From Chloroflexota bacterium (GTDB taxonomy: Bacteria > Chloroflexota > Anaerolineae > Anaerolineales > Villigracilaceae), in the NCBI GenBank assembly GCA_021795965.1, contig JAJYOU010000007.1:1-64000 (forward strand): a DNA stretch of 64,000 bases. Direction: 5' to 3'. The number at the start of each line of letters is the position of its first letter. Position 1 is the stretch's first letter. The notes under the pieces were generated by a model. That model was not told where the DNA came from. It worked only from the letters and a program-made list of their open reading frames with translations, and did no database searches. Below are positions 1 through 8,807 of this stretch, one piece after another. The translations under genes were made by a program, and so were the position numbers.

Positions 1-145
1 GGTTTTGTGGGCAGGGTGTCCAGAATTCCCTGGAGATGAGTCGATAATTCCATGGTCTGAATTTTATCCCGATTTCATGAATTACTGGTTTATACTTAAA
101 ACTTAGTGGAAGTATAAAACCAAAATATTGAGAGAAAATATATCA

Positions 146-670
146 ATGGACAACCTTGTGGAAGAAACACTTGAAAGTAAAATTAATGTATTGCTTCGTA
201 CCAGCGGATTGAAACTTGCCACAGCCGAATCCTGCACAGGCGGTTTGATCTCTCATCGCATCACCAACATCCCCGGGTCTTCAGAATATTTCCTGGGTGG
301 GATCGTGGCTTATGCTTATGAAGCCAAGGTCGCGCTCCTGCACGTTTCGTGGGATACACTGCATCAATACGGCGCGGTCAGCCGGGAAACAGTCCTGGAG
401 ATGGCCAGGGGCGTCAGGTCGGCGCTCGAGGCTGATCTGGCAGTCAGCGTCAGTGGGATTGCCGGTCCTGGTGGGGGGCTGCCTGGCAAACCAGTGGGCA
501 CCACCTGGATTGGTTTTTCCACAAAGGATGGCGAATTTGCCCATGTATTTCATTTCGATGGCGACCGGATAGGAAACAAATCTCTGGCTGCGGATGCTGG
601 CTTGAAAATTATTTTCGATTATCTGAATGGAGAACTGGCCTTAACCAGCCGGCAACCCCAGGAACCCTGA
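146..670 (+). CDS. pncC: CinA C-terminal-type nicotinamide-nucleotide amidase (PncC)
   Basis: This 174-residue protein is the stand-alone CinA C-terminal domain, which in characterised members deamidates nicotinamide mononucleotide to nicotinate mononucleotide in pyridine nucleotide salvage. The family signature TAESCTGGLIS lies near residue 27 and carries the presumed catalytic serine; SGIAGPGGG and KPVGTTWIG follow in the expected order. Length fits the stand-alone form, and there is no N-terminal MoCF-like domain. I chose the ATG at 146 because GAGAG at 131-135 precedes it; a TTG at 128 lies in frame but has no ribosome binding site. The nucleosidase gene follows 7 bp downstream, so the two are probably co-transcribed. 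The family is clear; the exact substrate is inferred. Confidence 0.88.
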   Translation: MDNLVEETLESKINVLLRTSGLKLATAESCTGGLISHRITNIPGSSEYFLGGIVAYAYEAKVALLHVSWDTLHQYGAVSRETVLEMARGVRSALEADLAVSVSGIAGPGGGLPGKPVGTTWIGFSTKDGEFAHVFHFDGDRIGNKSLAADAGLKIIFDYLNGELALTSRQPQEP

Positions 671-677
671 TCACCAT

Positions 678-1373
678 ATGCAGAGAATCACGATTATTAT
701 TTCAGCAAATTCTGAATGGCACTCGATCAAAGGACTTTTCCCCGGCGCAGTTCTGAAAAAAATACCCTTTGGAGAATATTTTAGTCTCCTGTTCAAGTCG
801 CTACCGGTCACTTTTTTCCAGGGGGGTTGGGGGAAAATCTCGGCTGCCGCAACCACGCAGTATGCCATTGATCATTTCCAGCCGGATCTGCTCGTCAACC
901 TTGGAACCTGCGGGGGATTTGAAGGACGAATTGCCGCCGGCGCGCTCATTTTGGTTGAAAAAACCATTGTTTACGATATTGTTGAACAAATGTCCGACCC
1001 GGTTGAAGCGATTGAGTTTTATTCCACCCCCATTGATCTTTCCTGGCTGCCCGATCATCCTGCCATTACTTCCAAAAAAGGTTTGTTGGTGTCCGCCGAT
1101 CGCGATATCGTAATTCAGGAAATTCCAGCCCTGGTTGAAAAGTTTGGGGCGCGGGCAGCCGATTGGGAATCCGGGGCAATTGCCTGGGTTGCCGCAAAAA
1201 ATCAAACCCGTCTTCTCATTCTGCGGGGTATAACAGACCTGGTGGGTTCAAACGGTGGGGAAGCTTACGGCAGGATCGACCTCTTCCATGAGCGGACAGA
1301 GGTCATGATGGCTGAACTGGTTCGCTGGTTTGGTCTGATCCTCGAATTAATGAATCAAAATCAATCGTCGTGA
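678..1373 (+). CDS. Purine nucleosidase of the MTA/SAH nucleosidase family
   Basis: A 231-residue cytosolic protein of the PNP_UDP_1 family. It shows the LGTCGGF loop near residue 74 and the nucleoside-binding segment ADWESGAIAWVA near residue 166, with the Glu that contacts ribose, followed by RGITDLV containing the catalytic-type Asp. This arrangement is typical of 5'-methylthioadenosine/S-adenosylhomocysteine nucleosidases and of futalosine hydrolases; sequence alone does not separate them. It starts 7 bp after the pncC stop and its 3' end overlaps the convergent Nudix gene by 13 bp. A role in adenine or SAM by-product salvage is inferred. Confidence 0.75.
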   Translation: MQRITIIISANSEWHSIKGLFPGAVLKKIPFGEYFSLLFKSLPVTFFQGGWGKISAAATTQYAIDHFQPDLLVNLGTCGGFEGRIAAGALILVEKTIVYDIVEQMSDPVEAIEFYSTPIDLSWLPDHPAITSKKGLLVSADRDIVIQEIPALVEKFGARAADWESGAIAWVAAKNQTRLLILRGITDLVGSNGGEAYGRIDLFHERTEVMMAELVRWFGLILELMNQNQSS

Positions 1374-1963
1374 AGCAGATCGATCACATGCAAAAATTCA
1401 AGGGTAATCCGGGCGGTCACACCCCACAATAATTCACCATCAAAAGGGTAATACGCGATGACCTGCCGGTTTGATTCCTTGCGAATATAAACATGGAAAT
1501 TATCCCGGTCCACCAGCCATGAAATCGGGATGGTGAAAACCCGGTTAACCTCGATGGTTTGCATCTTAAATGTATAAGGCCAGGTGAAAATTCCCACCAC
1601 GGGGGTGACCAGGAAATTGGTGACCGTCTGCATTTCTCCAAGCTTGCCCACCACGCGCACATCTGATCGATGCAGTCCGATTTCTTCCTCGGCTTCTCTT
1701 AAGGCGGTCATGACCCGGTCGGTGTCTTCCGCATCCACTGCCCCGCCCGGAAAAGCAACCTGCCCCTTGTGATGTTCGACGCGATCGGTGCGGCGGGTAA
1801 ACAAGATATACCATTCTCCATCCATGTTGATTAATGGAATCAGCACGGCAGCCGGCCGGGGTGCTCTGCCTGCGAACTGGGGGAATGGGTCTTCGTGGAT
1901 TGCTCTGGGATGGGCTTGTTCGAGCCTTCGCGCGATTTCTGCTTCTGTCAGGGATGAAGTCAT
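1361..1963 (-). CDS. Nudix hydrolase, CoA pyrophosphatase (NudL/YeaB) type
   Basis: A 200-residue Nudix protein. The box begins with FPGGAVDAED and continues through TALREAEEEIGL, the spaced variant typical of the NudL/YeaB coenzyme A diphosphatases, and is followed by the family-like segment LGEMQTVTNFLVTPVVG. Such enzymes cleave CoA or its thioesters to phosphopantetheine and 3',5'-ADP with divalent metal held by the box glutamates. The start at 1963 has a weak GGCAGAGAT upstream. It lies 83 bp downstream of trmI on the same strand and is probably in that transcript. Substrate assignment rests on the box variant only. Confidence 0.8.
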   Translation of the reverse strand: MTSSLTEAEIARRLEQAHPRAIHEDPFPQFAGRAPRPAAVLIPLINMDGEWYILFTRRTDRVEHHKGQVAFPGGAVDAEDTDRVMTALREAEEEIGLHRSDVRVVGKLGEMQTVTNFLVTPVVGIFTWPYTFKMQTIEVNRVFTIPISWLVDRDNFHVYIRKESNRQVIAYYPFDGELLWGVTARITLEFLHVIDLLHDD

Positions 1964-2046
1964 AAAAAAATCTCTGCCTGGAAAATTCTTCTTATTTTCA
2001 CACGGGTTAATTAACGAGCAAATTTATTCCAGGTTTGGCGATTTGC

Positions 2047-2958
2047 TTACTCTGGGTCTGTGGCAGGTTCCGCTTCAACCTCGAGATCGGCACCAGGTTC
2101 GGATTTCTTCAACTTGCTGATCATCCCAATTTCTGACAACAAATCCAAACCTCGCGGATCCTCACTCGGTTCGATCTTCCTGCCGAAAATGAGAAATCCG
2201 GTATGCGCCACCATCCGGTCGGTCGGTCTTAATCGGGAGGGTTCGGTTTTATAGTAGCGCAGTAAAATTTCGCACATCTCCAGGAATGCGAATTTATTTC
2301 TCTGGAGCGCCAGCAGTAACTTTTCGCTCTGGTTAAATGTGGGCACCAGCGCACAGAAGAACCCCCCGGGTTTCAAGGCGTTTCTCACCTGGACGATGTA
2401 ATCGTAAGGATTGGCAACGTCCAAAAAAAACGCGTCTGCATTCGTATCTGTCTCATCCACACCTTCGCCAATGTCTTTCAGGCGGAAATCAACCCGGGTT
2501 TCCAGTCCGAGGCGAGCCAGGTTCTTCATGGCGAGATTCTGGAATTCCTGCCGGCGTTCATAGGATAAGACCCTGCCCTCCGTGCCGACCGCGTATGCCA
2601 GGGCGATGGTCATCGAACCTGAGCCTGTCCCGGCCTCAATGACACGCTGCCCGGGACCAATTCCCATGGTCACCAGGATCATTCCAATTTCCTTTGGGTA
2701 AAGGATCTGTGTGTTGCGCGGAAGATTGGTCAGAATATCACCGAGCATGGGCTGCAGGATGAAAAAAGGGCTGCCCAGGTGGCTGAAAATTTGAGACCCC
2801 CACGGCAAACCGATCAGGTCATCATGCTTGAGGATGCCCCTGTGAGTATGCATTTCACCGCCCGGGACGAGGGTGAAGATGAAATTTTTATGGCGCAAAC
2901 CCACCAGTTGAACAATATCACCGGCTTCGGTACGGGAAGAAGTTAAATTCCAGGGCAT
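2047..2958 (-). CDS. trmI: tRNA (adenine-58-N1)-methyltransferase TrmI
   Basis: A 303-residue SAM-dependent methyltransferase. The glycine-rich SAM motif VIEAGTGSGSMT sits near residue 104 and is followed by GRVLSYERR, as in TrmI/GCD14 proteins that methylate A58 in the T-loop of tRNA. The N-terminal stretch DIVQLVGLRHKNFIF and the HDDLIGLPWGS segment match the small beta-barrel that family members carry in front of the Rossmann domain. The C-terminal 40 residues are acidic, rich in Glu and Pro, and probably unstructured. Length is slightly above the usual 250-280 because of this tail. Confidence 0.9.
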   Translation of the reverse strand: MPWNLTSSRTEAGDIVQLVGLRHKNFIFTLVPGGEMHTHRGILKHDDLIGLPWGSQIFSHLGSPFFILQPMLGDILTNLPRNTQILYPKEIGMILVTMGIGPGQRVIEAGTGSGSMTIALAYAVGTEGRVLSYERRQEFQNLAMKNLARLGLETRVDFRLKDIGEGVDETDTNADAFFLDVANPYDYIVQVRNALKPGGFFCALVPTFNQSEKLLLALQRNKFAFLEMCEILLRYYKTEPSRLRPTDRMVAHTGFLIFGRKIEPSEDPRGLDLLSEIGMISKLKKSEPGADLEVEAEPATDPE

Positions 2959-3011
2959 GAATACTTTCCCGGTGATCGTTGTAAATCTTTTTTGACCACC
3001 GAATGAATGGA

Positions 3012-4922
3012 TCAGGATTTGAGATATTTCCTAAAAAAATCAGTGATCGCATTGTAACAGGTAATGCGGTTCTTATATTTCAGGACATCGTGCCCTTCGT
3101 CTTCAAAAATTAATAACTCGATATTTTTCCCTTTCTTGCGCAGATTATTGACCAGGTCCTCGGATTCTGCTGCAACCACCCGCGGGTCATTCCGACCTTG
3201 AATCACGAGCATCGGGCATTCCATCTGCGGAAGGTATTTCCTGGGAGAACGCTCAATCAGGAATTGTTTCTCCTCGGGTTTCTCGGGATCACCGAGGGCA
3301 ATTTTAAAATAGGGCTTCCAGGTTTCGGGGATGCGCTCGCTGAAGGTCAGCAAATCATAAGGACCAAACATATCGCAGGCAGCTTTCCAGAGATTGGAAT
3401 GCTGCCCAGCCTGGATCAGGGTCATATAACCCCCGTAGGAGCGTCCGACCACGGCTGCGCGGGTCAGGTCCAGGCGCGGGTCCTTTGGCAGGATCTCCGT
3501 CATGGCATGGACGTGATCCAGGCGATCCTGCCCGCCCCAGTCCCGATCAACTCGCTTGGTGTAGCTGAGTCCGTAACCTGTTGAGCCTCTTACGTTGGGC
3601 ACAAAGACTGCGAACCCATTCAAAGTCAGGAATTGAATCAGGGGCATGGAGAACCAGGCAAAGTCCGGTCGTTCCTGTCCCTGCGGACCGCCATGAATGT
3701 AATAGACCAGTGGGTAAGGACTCGAATTCTGCTCGGAATTTGCGGGTAGGTATAGACGGGCGGAAATTCTCAAGCCATCGAAGGAAATGAATGAGGCGTC
3801 TTCCCCTTCTGATAAAGCCTCTTCAGGAATACCCAGGATTTTTTCATTGGTGTGCAGAACCACGTAATTACGTTTTTTCTTTTCAATGCTGAAAATCTGG
3901 GTCGGGGAGGTTGCCGTGGAGAAGGATACCGTGAAAACATCCTGCTTTTTGTCGTAATGCGCATGTTCCAGCACGCCTGAAGCGAGCGGGGAGACACCCA
4001 CCACCACATGTTTCAAATTGAGTGCGAGGGTCTCTTCGTCAAATTTTCCATCGTAAACGAATGAACAACCATCAATGTTATAAGTAACTGCGTAGCGGTT
4101 CCCATAAAGATGTTCGATGCCGGTCATTTCTCCAACACCGCTGTGGGAAATTCCGCTGATATTTATGGGTGAAAGTTTCCCGGGCGATTCGAGAGAGATG
4201 TAACCCAGCGAATATGTATCTTCAAATACAGACGAAATCGCCAGCAACCCTTTTTCACTCTCGCTAAAAATCACTGCACCCAGTCCGTTGGGTGGAATCT
4301 TGCTGTCAGGTTTCCTGTTCCGGTAAGGTTTTCCGAAAATTAGGTGTTTATTTTTCCCCTCCAAAAGGTAAAGCACATTATCGCCAACCGTGTATCCATC
4401 GGTAACCAGAACTTTGGAATGATCCTTGTTATGAGCGGTCGGGAAAGCTCCCCATTTTGAAGAAATCAATTTGGTCAGCTGGTCTGTTCTTAAGTTGCCC
4501 TGGTAGGTTTCGCTGAAGGGTTTGTCCCTTCTTTCCGCAGAAAAATAGGCCATGTTTTTTTCCGCGTCGCAGAGAGGCAGGTGAACCCTGTGGTTTTGAA
4601 AGTAATTTTTAAAAGCTGGTTCCGGGAAGCCGCCTTCGATTGGAATGAGCATGGGTTGGTAGTTTTCGTCCCCATTATGGTCGATCATCACCAAAATTTT
4701 CCCAATCTCAGGAAATACGAAAAAAGAGGTGCCTCCCACCAATTCAGGATTTTGCAGAGCTATATCCAATGGCAGCAGCGGCTCGGGGACACTTCCGCCA
4801 TAATTCATGCAATACAGGCTCAAATGCCCGGAGAGGTTGCTCAGGAAGAAAATTTTATCATCCACCAGCTGTGGATGAAGAAACAGGCGTGCCGATAAAA
4901 GAGATTCAATTCGAGGAGTCAT
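3012..4922 (-). CDS. S9 family peptidase (acylaminoacyl-peptidase/prolyl oligopeptidase type)
   Basis: A 636-residue protein with an N-terminal beta-propeller-like part of about 370 residues and a C-terminal alpha/beta hydrolase domain. The triad is visible: nucleophile Ser494 in GRSYGGYM, Asp579 in QGRNDPRVV and His611 in EDEGHDV. YYIHGGPQGQ forms the oxyanion region. There is no signal peptide, so it probably acts in the cytoplasm on short peptides. I chose the second in-frame ATG (4922) because AAAGGA lies just before it; the upstream ATG at 4958 lacks a ribosome binding site and overlaps the preceding gene. It is the last gene of the cysteine desulfurase-mnmA-membrane protein run. Confidence 0.87.
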   Translation of the reverse strand: MTPRIESLLSARLFLHPQLVDDKIFFLSNLSGHLSLYCMNYGGSVPEPLLPLDIALQNPELVGGTSFFVFPEIGKILVMIDHNGDENYQPMLIPIEGGFPEPAFKNYFQNHRVHLPLCDAEKNMAYFSAERRDKPFSETYQGNLRTDQLTKLISSKWGAFPTAHNKDHSKVLVTDGYTVGDNVLYLLEGKNKHLIFGKPYRNRKPDSKIPPNGLGAVIFSESEKGLLAISSVFEDTYSLGYISLESPGKLSPINISGISHSGVGEMTGIEHLYGNRYAVTYNIDGCSFVYDGKFDEETLALNLKHVVVGVSPLASGVLEHAHYDKKQDVFTVSFSTATSPTQIFSIEKKKRNYVVLHTNEKILGIPEEALSEGEDASFISFDGLRISARLYLPANSEQNSSPYPLVYYIHGGPQGQERPDFAWFSMPLIQFLTLNGFAVFVPNVRGSTGYGLSYTKRVDRDWGGQDRLDHVHAMTEILPKDPRLDLTRAAVVGRSYGGYMTLIQAGQHSNLWKAACDMFGPYDLLTFSERIPETWKPYFKIALGDPEKPEEKQFLIERSPRKYLPQMECPMLVIQGRNDPRVVAAESEDLVNNLRKKGKNIELLIFEDEGHDVLKYKNRITCYNAITDFFRKYLKS

Positions 4923-4941
4923 GGTTTCCTTTCTACTCGAT

Positions 4942-5241
4942 TTACTTTTCGTTCTCATCTTTTTTGTTAATTGAGCTGGTGATCACATCCACCATAATCA
5001 GGAAAATGAGACTGAAAATCACACCAATCCCGGCATTTAATAAACCTATCTCAAAAAATGACCAATCAATGAAAGTTGCGAAATAATCTCCCAGCCAAAA
5101 ACCGGCTATTGAAATCAAGAGGTTGACGGCAAGTCTGTTCGAAGAACCGCCGCGAATTAAATGATAGAGCGCCCCGCAAAAGATAGCCAGCAATATGCCA
5201 AATATGATGGTTGTGATCGGAATCTCAGTTAATAATGTCAT
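4942..5241 (-). CDS. Small membrane protein, GlsB/YeaQ/YmgE-like
   Basis: A 99-residue protein with three hydrophobic segments (about residues 8-28, 38-58 and 64-88) and a charged C-terminus ending KKDENEK. Size, three-helix layout and small residues resemble the transglycosylase-associated/YmgE group, whose function is poorly defined; the assignment is tentative. It begins 8 bp after the mnmA stop and ends 19 bp before the peptidase start, so it is co-transcribed with both. Nothing in it suggests enzymatic activity. Confidence 0.6.
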   Translation of the reverse strand: MTLLTEIPITTIIFGILLAIFCGALYHLIRGGSSNRLAVNLLISIAGFWLGDYFATFIDWSFFEIGLLNAGIGVIFSLIFLIMVDVITSSINKKDENEK

Positions 5242-5249
5242 AAATGCTC

Positions 5250-6323
5250 CTATCTTGATTTTACAATCATTCCACCACCAATCACCACATCACCGGCATA
5301 AACCACCGCCGCCTGCCCATTGGTGATATCGCGTTGGGGAGAATCAAACTGGATGGAGACCCTGGTCGGATCGCTTTCTGGCATCACCCAGCCAGGTGCT
5401 GCCTGGGCGGTGTACCTCGTTTTGATCTCAGCGCGGAATGGTTCTTTTTCAATCTTACCGCAGGTCCAATTGAAATCCACGGCGCTTAATCCAGTTTTGC
5501 CCAAATCCTGGAAAGTTCCCACGATCAGCGTGTTGTTGATTCCATCTTTTTCCAGGACGTAAAGCGGGACGGTTGAGCTGATGTCCAACCCTTTGCGCTG
5601 CCCGATGGTGTAATTGGGTAGTCCGCTGTGCTCACCGAGCACTCTGCCGGTTGAATCAAGGATCGCACCTTTTTGGAATGCAGCCGGCCGGTAACGCAGC
5701 AGGAAATTCCGATAATTTTCTCCCGCCAGGAAGCATAAATCCTGGCTGTCGGGACGTCTGGCGACGCTCAAGCCATTTTCTTCAGCGATTTGCCTGATTT
5801 CCGGTTTGGTGTAATCCCCAACCGGGAACATTGCGCGCGAAAGCTTTTCCTGTGTCAGTACATGCAAAACATAGGATTGATCTTTCGCGGGATCGTTTCC
5901 TTTTAATAACAACCTGCGTCCATCCGGCAAAATTTTGCTGCGGGCATAATGACCCGTCGCCATAAAATCCACACCCAGCGCAAGCGCGTGCTCGAGTAAA
6001 AATTCCCAGCGGATCAAGCGGTTGCAGACCAGGCAGGGGTTGGGGGTGTCTCCGGCAGCGTACCCGTCCAGAAAACTGGAAACCACTTTTTCCCAGAAGA
6101 TTTCCTTGGCATCAATCACGTAAAAAGGAATGTCCAGCCTGGCAGCAACGCGCCTCGCCTGCGCCATCGAATCGGGAGTGCAGCAGCGGTTGGAATCCTC
6201 TTTACCGGGTTCGCTCCATAAGCGCAGCATCATCCCGGTCACATCAAAACCCTGCTTTATAAGCAGTACCGCCGCGACGGAACTATCCACCCCGCCGCTC
6301 ATGGCGAGAGCTACCTTGGGCAT
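5250..6323 (-). CDS. mnmA: tRNA-specific 2-thiouridylase MnmA
   Basis: A 357-residue enzyme that installs sulfur on C2 of U34 in tRNA Lys, Glu and Gln, using ATP activation and persulfide sulfur. The PP-loop SGGVDSS is at residues 9-15. The two catalytic cysteines are visible: Cys97 in NPCLVC and Cys197 in DLCFL, matching the spacing of the E. coli enzyme. GQRKGL and a C-terminal beta domain follow. The cysteine desulfurase gene lies 55 bp upstream on the same strand, an obvious sulfur donor, so the pair forms a sulfur-relay operon. Confidence 0.95.
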   Translation of the reverse strand: MPKVALAMSGGVDSSVAAVLLIKQGFDVTGMMLRLWSEPGKEDSNRCCTPDSMAQARRVAARLDIPFYVIDAKEIFWEKVVSSFLDGYAAGDTPNPCLVCNRLIRWEFLLEHALALGVDFMATGHYARSKILPDGRRLLLKGNDPAKDQSYVLHVLTQEKLSRAMFPVGDYTKPEIRQIAEENGLSVARRPDSQDLCFLAGENYRNFLLRYRPAAFQKGAILDSTGRVLGEHSGLPNYTIGQRKGLDISSTVPLYVLEKDGINNTLIVGTFQDLGKTGLSAVDFNWTCGKIEKEPFRAEIKTRYTAQAAPGWVMPESDPTRVSIQFDSPQRDITNGQAAVVYAGDVVIGGGMIVKSR

Positions 6324-6378
6324 AGTGATCCCTGTTTCGAAGCATGGATCCTGCGCCGGGGTCGATCCAGGTTCGCTG

Positions 6379-7539
6379 TCATTTTCCTCCCAGGCTTCTT
6401 GCCTGGTTTACCAGCCCGGGTAAAACCTGCAGAAAGGCGCTGATTTGTTCTGGAGTTGTCCCGCTTCCGAGGGTGACCCGCAGCGACCCCAACCCCCATT
6501 CGCGGCTCAAACCGATCGCAGCCATCACTTCGCTGGGTTCCGGGTTGCCGGTTTTGCAGGCTGAGCCTGAAGAACAGGCGTACCCGGCAGCATCCAGCAG
6601 GGTTAAGAGCAGGTTCCCATCCACGTTTTTAAAAACAAAGCTGGCATGCTGTGGCAGCCGATCTTTTGGATCCCCGGTCAGGCGCGAATCCGGAATTTCT
6701 TCCAGGATACTGCCAATGATTCGATCTCTTAAAAGGCTAACCTGGGCGCTTCGTTTTTCACGCTCGCTCTGCGCCAATCGCAGGGCTTCGGCAAATCCGA
6801 CAATGTATGGAACATTTTGTGTGCCGGCTCGCAGACCAAATTCCTGCCCGCCGCCAGTCAGAACTGGCAGCAGGGGAGTTCCGCTGCGCACGAAAAGCGC
6901 TCCCACGCCCTTCGGACCATAAAATTTGTGCCCGCCCAGGGAAAGCAGGTCCACTTTCATGTGCTCAACATCCAAAGGGAGATAGGTGGCAGCTTGGACG
7001 GCGTCAGAATGAAAGATCACCCTGTTGTGCCGGCAAATCTCCCCAATTTCAGGGATTGGATTGATGGTACCAATTTCATTGTTCGCAGCCATGACCGAGA
7101 CCAGGGCGGTTTTTTCATTAATCGCTTTTTTCACCACTGCAGGATCGACCCTGCCAAAAGGATCCAAATCCAGCCATTTCACCTCGAAACCGAAATAGCG
7201 TTCAAGTTGTTCGGCGGTCTTGCTGACGGCATGGTGTTCCGCTCTCGAAGTCAGGATCTGATTCGCACCGGTCTTTTCCCTTATCGCCAGTGCTGCACCC
7301 CGCAGTGCCAGGTTATCCGATTCCGATCCGCAGGAGGTAAAAATGATTTCTTCCGCTTTGCAGTTTAAGACACCTGCGGTTATTTCCCGGGCTGTTTCCA
7401 CGGCAGATTCCGCTTGCTGACCAAAGCGGTGAATTGATGACGGATTTCCAAATTTTTCCTGGAAATAGGGAAGCATCGCTTCCAACACCCGCGGATCGAG
7501 TGGAGTGGTTGCCGAATAATCCAGATATACTTTTTCCAT
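6379..7539 (-). CDS. Cysteine desulfurase (NifS/IscS family)
   Basis: A 386-residue PLP enzyme that removes sulfur from cysteine as a protein persulfide. The substrate-binding HHAV motif is near residue 103, the PLP lysine is Lys205 in GGHKFYGPKG, and the persulfide-forming cysteine is Cys328 in SSGSAC, the group I (IscS/NifS) arrangement. It is the first gene of a leftward run with mnmA, which points to tRNA thiolation as at least one role; iron-sulfur assembly is also possible since no iscU or suf genes are in the window. The upstream gap to the divergent methylase gene is 65 bp and holds both promoters. Confidence 0.93.
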   Translation of the reverse strand: MEKVYLDYSATTPLDPRVLEAMLPYFQEKFGNPSSIHRFGQQAESAVETAREITAGVLNCKAEEIIFTSCGSESDNLALRGAALAIREKTGANQILTSRAEHHAVSKTAEQLERYFGFEVKWLDLDPFGRVDPAVVKKAINEKTALVSVMAANNEIGTINPIPEIGEICRHNRVIFHSDAVQAATYLPLDVEHMKVDLLSLGGHKFYGPKGVGALFVRSGTPLLPVLTGGGQEFGLRAGTQNVPYIVGFAEALRLAQSEREKRSAQVSLLRDRIIGSILEEIPDSRLTGDPKDRLPQHASFVFKNVDGNLLLTLLDAAGYACSSGSACKTGNPEPSEVMAAIGLSREWGLGSLRVTLGSGTTPEQISAFLQVLPGLVNQARSLGGK

Positions 7540-7590
7540 TAAGCACCTGATATTTTTGATTTCCTTAGATTATACCTGTGCTTTTTACAC

Positions 7591-7596
7591 TATAAT
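7591..7596 (+). promoter_or_regulatory. -10 box of the THUMP methylase gene, apparently leaderless
   Basis: A perfect TATAAT ends 8 nt before the ATG at 7605, which would put transcription start at or next to the initiation codon. No Shine-Dalgarno sequence is present and no good -35 box is seen at 16-18 nt spacing. Confidence 0.5.
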
Positions 7597-7604
7597 GATC
7601 CACA

Positions 7605-8729
7605 ATGAATAATTATTTTGCAGTCACCACCCCTGGGCTGGAAGTTTACACTGCCCGGGAATTACTCGAGCTTGGCTTCGCTCCGACGATAGAGCCGGGC
7701 GGCGTGGTTTTTCAATCTGACGAGCTTGGCATGTACCGCGCCAATTTGCATTTACGCAGCGCCAATCACGTCCTCGCCAGGGTGGGCTACTTTTTTTTCG
7801 CCACCAGTTTTGCTGAGCTGCGTGCCCGGGCAGGCAAATTACCCTGGGAGCGATTCTTAACTCCCGGGGGTCCGGTCGTTTTCCGGGTAACCTGTCATCA
7901 TTCCAAATTAATTCATACCGGTGCAGTGGCTGAAAGAATTGCTTCAGCCATCGCGGATCGCCTAGGCAAGCCGCCGTTGGTCCGGAAAGCTTCCGAAGAT
8001 GATCTGAATGGTTCAGCCCAGCTCCTGGTCGTGAGGGTGGTTGATGACCAGGTCCAGGTCAGCGCTGATACATCCGGAATGCCGCTTCACAAGCGTGGTT
8101 ACAGGCAGGCTGTCGCAAAGGCGCCCCTGCGGGAAAACCTGGCGGCGGGAATTTTGATGGCATCTGGCTGGGACCGGAAATCGCCGCTTGTTGATCCATT
8201 TTGCGGTTCCGGCACCATCCCGATTGAGGCAGCTCTCATGGCAAAGGGTATTCCCCCTGGAATAAATCGCAGGTTCGCATTTATGGACTGGCCTGGATTC
8301 AAGGCTCAGGAATGGCAAAATATGCTTGAGGAAGTTCCTGCCGTTCAGGCAATAATGCCCATCATCCAAGCCTCGGACCGCGACGCAGGAGCAATCAAGA
8401 TGGCTCAGGAAAACGCGGGAAGGGCGGGAGTTGCCGGAATGATCGAGTTTACCTGCCAGACCGTTTCAGCCATTCAGCCTCCGCCGCAAACCGGTTGGGT
8501 GGTCACAAATCCGCCCTATGGATTCCGCGTCAGCGAGGGCAAGGATCTCAGGAACCTTTACGCGCAGCTTGGCAATGTTTTACGGGATCGCTGCCAGGGC
8601 TGGTCTTTGGCGGTGCTTTCAAATGACCTGATTTTGCTAGGACAGATTGGTTTTAAACTGGATACCACGCTCACGCTTTCAAACGGGGGCATCAATGTCC
8701 GTCTCGCCCGTGGAACTGTCTCAAAATAA
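7605..8729 (+). CDS. THUMP-domain class I rRNA/tRNA guanine N2-methyltransferase (RlmL-N/YpsC-like)
   Basis: A 374-residue protein. The N-terminal 150 residues form a THUMP-like RNA-binding region (opening FAVTTPGLEVYTARELLELG), and the rest is a Rossmann methyltransferase with the SAM motif VDPFCGSGTIPIEAALMA near residue 199 and the catalytic NPPYGFR near residue 304. This is the layout of the YpsC/RlmL-N family, whose E. coli member makes m2G2445 in 23S rRNA. Length matches single-domain homologues, not the fused RlmKL of Gammaproteobacteria. Its promoter diverges from that of the cysteine desulfurase gene. Confidence 0.85.
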   Translation: MNNYFAVTTPGLEVYTARELLELGFAPTIEPGGVVFQSDELGMYRANLHLRSANHVLARVGYFFFATSFAELRARAGKLPWERFLTPGGPVVFRVTCHHSKLIHTGAVAERIASAIADRLGKPPLVRKASEDDLNGSAQLLVVRVVDDQVQVSADTSGMPLHKRGYRQAVAKAPLRENLAAGILMASGWDRKSPLVDPFCGSGTIPIEAALMAKGIPPGINRRFAFMDWPGFKAQEWQNMLEEVPAVQAIMPIIQASDRDAGAIKMAQENAGRAGVAGMIEFTCQTVSAIQPPPQTGWVVTNPPYGFRVSEGKDLRNLYAQLGNVLRDRCQGWSLAVLSNDLILLGQIGFKLDTTLTLSNGGINVRLARGTVSK

Positions 8730-8807
8730 CCTTTTATATGGCAAAATACTGCGCATAGATAGATTTATTTATTTTGGAATTCAATAAATGTCATCCTGGA
8801 GTATAAA

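Noticed and set aside
801-1205. Long antisense frame within the nucleosidase gene
   Set aside because: It has no recognisable domain, runs opposite a clear gene and looks like a frame shadow.
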